Origin: Trichosphaerium sp. ATCC 40318
Lineage: Eukaryota > Discosea > Flabellinia > Trichosidae
Length of the DNA: 64,000 nucleotides
Assembly (NCBI GenBank): GCA_038496445.1
Contig: JALMLS010000268.1
Location: 393,299-457,298 of the forward strand
Reading direction: 5' to 3'
Part shown: piece after piece, positions 58,393-64,000 of the stretch
Layout of the letters: each line of letters begins with the position of its first letter
Position numbering within the stretch: position 1 is the stretch's first letter
Notes under the pieces: generated by a model
Databases searched by the model: none
The model's input: only the letters and a program-made list of their open reading frames with translations
What the model was told of the DNA's origin: nothing
Translations under genes and position numbers: made by a program

Positions 58393-58990
58393 TTAGTTAT
58401 CGCGGCTGCAGTTTATGAGTAGCACACCAAGTTCGAAGTTATTGATTCTGACTGTCTGTGTTGTATCTGTACTCTTGATAAATCCCCACGCAGAGCCGCT
58501 CAAGTTATGTGATCCAGCGTATAACCATCCTACACCATCAGAAATCCTCCAATACAGCTTTGAGTGATAGATAAAAAAAAAAGAAAAAATAAGATATTTT
58601 AACCTTGCATAAACACCAAAAAAAAAAGTCCGTACTGCTCCATTTAGTATCCACAAGGTCATAACAATGTTCGCGAAAGTCTCTAGATACTTCATTACAG
58701 TAAAAATACCATCCATGCTCCTTACAAAACGAAGACTTTTCCATTGAATTGACACATGGGAAAATAATCTGAGTGTCAATATTTTCGTTCCCACAGCATA
58801 ATGTTGATGAGAGGCAAGGTAAAAACTTACTTCTAAATCAGAAGAACGTAAAAAGTTACTGGCAGCCAAAAAATAATAGTCGGCCAAGCAACTCCATTCC
58901 GCAGATATGATTTTCCTTTCGCAAATAAAGTGCTTAATACTTTTGATGTACGTGAGTTTACTGTATGGAAGTAAACCATAACCGCTTTTG
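58393..58990 (-). CDS. Tdp1-like phosphodiesterase, C-terminal part
   Basis: Exons read YGLLPYSKLTYIKSIKHFIC, then ISAEWSCLADYYFLAASNFL,RSSDLE, a GTAAGT intron, then IIFPCVNSMEKSSFC and finally YHSKLYWRISDGVGWLYAGS,HNLSGSAWGF with NNFELGVLLI, stop 58393. H-x-K followed by GSHNLS..AWG and the N(F/Y)ELGVL end form the second half of the tyrosyl-DNA phosphodiesterase 1 active site, which removes stalled topoisomerase I adducts. I could not find the first H-x-K motif upstream, so the gene may be incomplete or have more exons. The junction in the poly-T stretch near 58600 is unresolved. The exon from 58835 outward is palindrome arm; the rest is in the unique centre. Confidence 0.55.
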
Positions 58991-59854
58991 GAGCTGGTAT
59001 ACTAGTTAGACTTCCGTTATTTGCCTTCAGAGACGTTTTTATAAAACGCTCCCTGAGTGTAATAAACAACCGAACAAAAAACAATTAAAATGGGCTCATG
59101 TACTTTGTATCCCAAAATCAAATAGCCGAAACTAATCACGTGATATAAATCTACATAGGTGATAGTCAAGAGCGTGTAGAACACGAATTCGCGAAGAACG
59201 TATTCGTGCTGGAGAAGTATACCTATCGCTAGCTAACCCATGTTGTAGAGTTGTCCACAGTGTCGGGCTGCATGCGCTCTTTTTTACTCTGTTTAAACGT
59301 AAACTCAGATCCTGGCAATGACCCTGCTGAAAACTGTCCACTCAACCTATCCAACCGTGAGAGCTATTGCTATGATTTTTTCTTTCCTGTATGTTGTTCA
59401 GATGATCTGTGGTAAAAGAAAGATATATAATCTGTTTGCACCTCATTCTGTATACCAATAAACATTATACAATTCTCAATTCAAGTTTTACTTCTGTTTC
59501 TTCAAAACTACACTAGCTTTCCTCTACTTTCAACAGCCAAAGTCTACACGCGATACATTCATCTAAACATTTTTGGCGTCGTAGCCACCCTTAAGACTTC
59601 CTGGGAAGACAAATCTGAAAAAAGACTAGAATTGTGAAGTGAGACGAAAACACGTGATAAAAATCGATTTCATCTATTTGTGTCACAATGACAATGTAGT
59701 ACTGATATAGAAGATGCTTCCAACAAATGACACGCGAAGATACTGTTGAACGAAATTTGTTTCTTCGTTTTTTTGGGTTGACTTCGTTACAACTTTTTAA
59801 CGTACAAATCAGTTTGTCTGAAACACCACGAATGAAGTAGCAAAGTGTATTATA

Positions 59855-62259
59855 ATGAAAGAACGAAGGGCACAAGCAAGGAACAGGCGTTTAAAGCAGA
59901 TGCCTGTACGGATTGTTTCCCCGCCCAAAAAGTAAACGGGACGATTTTACGCGTTAAAAGGAAGCGGGAGGAGGATCTTTGTGATAGTTTTGGTATGGAT
60001 ATAACCAATCAAACAATTAATGCGCCCTAAATGCATCCCTTACGCTTTAAAATAGTTGTAGAACAACGCCCAACAAAACGTACTCTTACAGAAGCACTGG
60101 CTAATTTTTCTCTTTCAAACAACGATAAAGGGAAAGACAGCGCCACAAAAAAAATACTGGCGGAACGTACGGCTTTATAACTACATTTTAACAAAAGAAA
60201 AATGTATTTTCAACAAAACTCACTCTATCAACCAGCAAGGCAACTTTTTCGGTATATTGGATCAAGTGAGAGCGCTACAGCACTCCCACATGAATTAGAA
60301 GTACGTCTACGATGAGATTATTTTAGGCAATGCCAATGACAGTAAAAGTTATCAACTTTTATGTTGTTTTTGGACGCAATTTTCTGGTTGGATCGTGGTT
60401 TTCTTCAAGTCCTTACGACTCACATAGGATCGCGTTGCTCGTAGGAAACGTATGAGTGCTGTATTCAACCGTGAGCATGTGCCTGGATTCAAGAGAGGCG
60501 ATCCAATGGACTACCGCCGGCAGTACGCAAATTTTTTTTGATAAAATATTACTAAATTTAGAAGTACCTTTTTTCTGTACATACCTGTTTTAAAATGACG
60601 TTTTAGAAGCCACCAAAAAGATAGGCGAATGTCTAAGGTATCTAGATTAAATTCATTACGTCAAATTGATGTGAAAGAGTACGCTACAACCAACAAACTC
60701 AATTAAAAAATTATTGATTTTTTTGTCTTTGTTCCTGTTAACTTACGCGAGTTAGTGTTGAGGGTGTAAAAGTATTAGAACTCACTAAAGAAAAAAAAGA
60801 AGGCGTGACATGTACAGCAATAACATTACACTCGTAAGTGTTCTAACAATCTTTTTTCTTTTTTTTTTTTTTTGCAATTGTAAGTTTTTTTTGCAAAACG
60901 TTATGCGACTACCCTTGTGGCCTTATTCTTACCACTCCAACTGAAGCCCTAGGAAATTTTCTTTTGCTCCCAGTGACACAGATGTACCAAAACCAACCAA
61001 ACGGTATGAGACCTTTTTGATTACAAGCCAAACTTTTCTTTGAATGAAAAAAAATAAAAACTCTTTTTACAGTTTTGATTCCAAATTCTGTTGTAAAGAC
61101 CTCTTTTCTGACTGCTCGCTACACCTGCCTTCTTAAATCACAAGCACATCCTCCTTAGTGTAGTGGTTTAGCACGGTAGCCTGTCACGTTGCCAACCCGG
61201 GTTCGATTCCCGGAGGAGGAGCTCCAAAACAGCATTAAGTTGCTCTTTTTGTCTTTTTCTTCTTGTTCCTTCCTTGTTGCTCACCTATTTAATATTAGAT
61301 CGAGTTTGGTCTGTAATGGAATACAACTTGTTGCAGAATCATCTTCTGGCGGTAAAGAAGTTATTGAATGGCCTTCAGATGACGAAGTAAGTTTCATGGA
61401 TGAATTTTATTCGCAAACATTTAAGCCACTATTGAGCTGTCTTAACTCAATTTGTCTTGTCAAAACTCACGTGATATTAGTGTGAATATGATTACTATCA
61501 AGTAGATAATTCAGTAGATAGAGATACATTGCTCAGACACCAGAATGTGATCCGGCTAGTGAGCGAACATGGATTTGGTTCTGATTCTGATGAGTTTGCT
61601 GCTTCTGGTGGCGTACTAAGTGATCGGGAATCATATGATTCTGATGATTCCCAAAACCGAAATTTTGATTATGGCTCAACACCATCACACTCAGATGAGT
61701 CATCTTGTACGTTAAGCTTTTTAGTTTTTTTCAAAAAAAATTCCAACTTTTTTTTTCTTTTTATTGTTTGCTACATCTATATTTATCAGAATGGTTCTTG
61801 TTGTTACATACATTAAACATAGATAGTATACCTTTTAAAAAATAAAGTAAACCAAATGAAAAACTTGATCTACGATCCTTTTTTTTCTACAACAAATGAA
61901 ATTACTTGTTACTATATTTAAACATTTTTGCTTACTTTCTCTTCTCTACTAGTAAGCGATAGTGATAAATCTGATGACTCTGGTTACGGTAATCCTACAC
62001 CTGCTTTAGAAGGATATGCCGGTTCGTACTTTGCACGTAGATTTGTAAAATAGAGAAAACAAAAAAAAAAAGAAAAAAAAAATATCAACTTTCTTCACCA
62101 AAACAAACAAAAAAAAAAAACAAACTTTGAGATGTTCTGGATTTGATTCGATTATCAGGCTATGAAACAAGCAGTAGTGATGATGAAACCCTGAGTACAC
62201 CTGTTGTAAACTTGACACGAAAAGCACGACTTGCATGTGCGTTTTCTTTACGCTCATAG
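59855..62259 (+). CDS. Iwr1/SLC7A6OS-like protein (right-arm copy, 5' frameshift)
   Basis: The same exon series as the left copy, ending at the TAG at 62257-62259. Near 59920 the run reads CCCC instead of CCCCC. The ATG frame of MKERRAQARNRRLKQMPVRI then runs into a TAA before ILRVKRKR, and the ILRVKRKR frame has no upstream ATG that I can see. This copy is therefore either non-functional, uses another start, or carries a sequencing error. The intron 61004-61298 holds the tRNA-Asp gene, and the exons either side join as PTKR-SSLVCNGIQL in phase. Confidence 0.5.
61149..61220 (+). tRNA. tRNA-Asp (GTC), right-arm copy
   Basis: Identical to the left-arm tRNA: 72 nt, anticodon GTC, full acceptor pairing. 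Located within the 295-nt intron 61004-61298 of the Iwr1-like gene, same strand. Confidence 0.95.
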
Positions 62260-62514
62260 AGCTTCATCATAAAAAAATCAAAACAAAAAAAAAATCTCAA
62301 AATATTCTTCTTTTTTTTTTTTTTTTGTTTGGCTAATTTTTATTCCAAATCAGTGGCGTTTTTTAACATGTGAATAATTGCTGTCTCTACTTTCGATAGT
62401 CTTTTCGAAAATGTCATGAACCCAAACCAAAATATATGCTCTTGTGAATTGTAGTAAAATAAAGCTTGTCCATTGTACATAACACATGTCTCTGTCTCTT
62501 ACTGATGCTGTCTT

Positions 62515-63396
62515 TTAAGACACCAACTGGATACTGTGTACACCAGCCAAAGCCTTGATACCTTTATCTGTTATTGATTCGCAGTATTGCAATTGGATAT
62601 CATGAACGCCTGCCAAAGCCTTTATACCTTCATCTGTTATCTTATCACACCATCTTAACTTTATGCGATGAACGCCAGCCAAAGCCTTTAGGCCATCATC
62701 TGTTACAACTGAGAGTAGAGCGATACTATGTACGCCAGCCAAAGCCTTGATACCTTCGTCTGTTATCGACTGGCAATTATCCAAATCAATAGTGTGTACA
62801 CCAGCCAACGCCTTTAAACCTTCATCTGTTACATCCGTTACTTGTAAATTAATAGTGTGTACACCTGCCAAAGCCTTGATACCCTCATCTGTTATCAAAT
62901 CACAACGGCTCAAGTTAATAGTATGTACGCCTGCCAACGCCTTCAAGCCTTCATCTGTGACTTTTGCACGTCTTAAATCAATTGTGTGTACACCCAACAA
63001 TGCCTTAACACCCTCATCTGTTATTAATGATCTACGGGGAGAGTAAGTCGTAATAGTCGTGTTCTGGAGTAATGGACTACCAGAAAGCATCTGAGCTTCA
63101 TTTTCACTTTTAATATTAATACAACCGTATCCAATGTGGTTGTGAACAATATCTCGCAAAAAGCGGCATGTTTGGGCGGAATGGAGTGTATTTGCCTCTT
63201 GTTTAAGTATATGAACAATAAGTTCAACTGGGAGCGCTACAAGGTCAAATGTATCGTGATTAGTCTGTTCTGTATCTTCTTTTTCCATTTTTGCCGAAAC
63301 ATTTACTTCAGCGTTGTTGTGGGAAAGTACAGTGGTGGTGTTGGAATGCACAATGATTTTTGTTGCAACTCGACGACACAATTGTCGGTCAAACAT
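62515..63396 (-). CDS. F-box-like / LRR protein (right-arm copy)
   Basis: The mirror copy of 52552-53433 with the same protein sequence. It is intron-free, with an F-box-like motif then ITDEGIKALAGVHTI repeats. Convergent with the Iwr1-like gene of the same arm across about 255 bp of T/A-rich DNA. Confidence 0.8.
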   Translation of the reverse strand: MFDRQLCRRVATKIIVHSNTTTVLSHNNAEVNVSAKMEKEDTEQTNHDTFDLVALPVELIVHILKQEANTLHSAQTCRFLRDIVHNHIGYGCINIKSENEAQMLSGSPLLQNTTITTYSPRRSLITDEGVKALLGVHTIDLRRAKVTDEGLKALAGVHTINLSRCDLITDEGIKALAGVHTINLQVTDVTDEGLKALAGVHTIDLDNCQSITDEGIKALAGVHSIALLSVVTDDGLKALAGVHRIKLRWCDKITDEGIKALAGVHDIQLQYCESITDKGIKALAGVHSIQLVS

Positions 63397-63410
63397 TTTC
63401 TGGCCATTTT

Positions 63411-63866
63411 CGAACTTGGCGCTGGTGCTACCGTGCAACCGTGATTGGCCACCCTAATCACTCTGAATGAATACTGACTTTATGTAGTATTTGCTGTCAT
63501 TTTTGGTACTTTCTTAGTATCATATAACCACTTGATGTGTGATTGACAGTGTAGGAAATAACACCGATGATAAACCACGCTACTGGTGATGGTACTAATA
63601 AACGCAATAAGCTAATAGCCAAAAAAACAATATTATCGGCGTGGTCTTTAGCTAATACTAGCTTAAAAAAAAAGGATAAATCCTCCCTCACAAGCTAAAA
63701 ATTCCTTTTATTTTCTTGCTTTCGTTGCTAAAAACGCACTTTTCATAAACCAATAAGGTATCGAGTGCAATTTTCGTCTTATCGGCTTAAGAGCCCACCA
63801 CTACAATGCCAAAGAAATATGTGTTGTTGTGAATACATGACGCTGTTTACTTGGTGTTTGTACGCC
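63411..63866 (+). repeat. Dispersed repeat, copy B (right arm)
   Basis: Homologous to copy A (32740-33085) with about 110 extra bases after the start. Sits just upstream of the right-arm F-box-like/LRR gene. Beyond it, the last bases of the window mirror the MORN_2 fragment of the left side. Confidence 0.85.
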
Positions 63867-64000
63867 AGAGAATCTTCGAAATAGTATGTTTTCTCATCGT
63901 TCCTATCACAATGGCTTCTGTTTAATTTCCTTGTCACAATTGATTGTGTGTAAAATGTGTTGTGTAATCTTACTGCTTTCCATTTTTAAAGTATGCTTTG

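Larger units (their letters stand above)
58835..64000. repeat. Inverted repeat, right arm (continues past window)
   Basis: The reverse-complement partner of 51949-57124, nearly identical including intergenic and intronic DNA. The final bases of the window still match, so the arm is longer than seen. The unique centre between the arms is about 1.7 kb (57125-58834). Confidence 0.95.

Noticed and set aside
56000-60000. Palindrome as a simple assembly fold-back
   Set aside because: The arms differ by several substitutions and indels and are separated by 1.7 kb of unique, gene-bearing sequence. Not fully excluded without reads.
62747-63046. 99-residue ORF (and its mirror at 52902-53201)
   Set aside because: Antisense shadow of the LRR repeats.
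1-64000. CRISPR arrays, bacterial operons, phage
   Set aside because: No regularly spaced direct repeats with unique spacers; the repeats present are coding minisatellites, and the genes are spliced and eukaryotic.

Overview
The window is nuclear DNA from a small-genome, A+T-rich unicellular eukaryote. Almost every gene is broken by short introns of about 30-130 nt. Their 5' splice sites are mostly GTACGT (less often GTGCGT, GTATGT or GTTAGT), with a T-rich tract before AG. There are no operons or Shine-Dalgarno signals. The gene set is eukaryotic: NAC alpha, a Rab GTPase, a gankyrin-like ankyrin protein, an Iwr1-like protein, START and PLC-X lipid proteins, a CLU-like protein, and a PH-ankyrin-kinase. 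I cannot name the lineage. An amoeboid or other free-living protist fits the many F-box, LRR, ankyrin and secreted Pro/Thr-rich proteins. All exon models here are read by eye from splice signals and frame continuity.

Layout. 1-8 kb: secreted proteins (a large mucin-like protein running off the left edge, an MRH-domain lectin-like protein, a WxxW/PT-repeat protein) around an ankyrin gene and a decayed locus. 8-12 kb: an LRR protein and a START-domain protein with a C-terminal membrane tail. 12-24 kb: a penicillin-acylase-type Ntn hydrolase, an F-box-like/MORN_2 repeat gene, a CLU-like protein and an F-box-like/PLC-X protein. 24-32 kb: a protein built of four W..DWY..GG..YP..W repeats, small basic ORFs and an SMP-30-like propeller protein. 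32-39 kb: a decayed MORN_2 gene, a dispersed repeat, two tandem GT8 glycosyltransferases, gankyrin and an unknown Trp-rich protein. 39-41.4 kb is gene-poor. 41.4-51.4 kb: the large PH/ankyrin/kinase gene, NAC alpha, Rab and a short TPR protein.

The right-hand 12 kb (about 51.9-64.0 kb) is an inverted repeat: two arms of at least 5.2 kb, nearly identical, around a 1.7-kb unique centre. The outer end of the right arm lies beyond the window. Each arm carries an F-box-like/LRR gene and an Iwr1-like gene, with a tRNA-Asp(GTC) gene inside one of the Iwr1-like introns. The centre holds a single metallothionein gene. A Tdp1-like gene spans the right inner junction and is cut off in the left arm. Small differences between the arms, including a frame-breaking 1-base indel in the Iwr1-like 5' end, suggest two physical copies rather than a simple assembly fold-back.

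The MORN_2 genes, their decayed copies and one dispersed repeat appear at three places, two of them mirrored by the palindrome, which points to a shared history of duplication.
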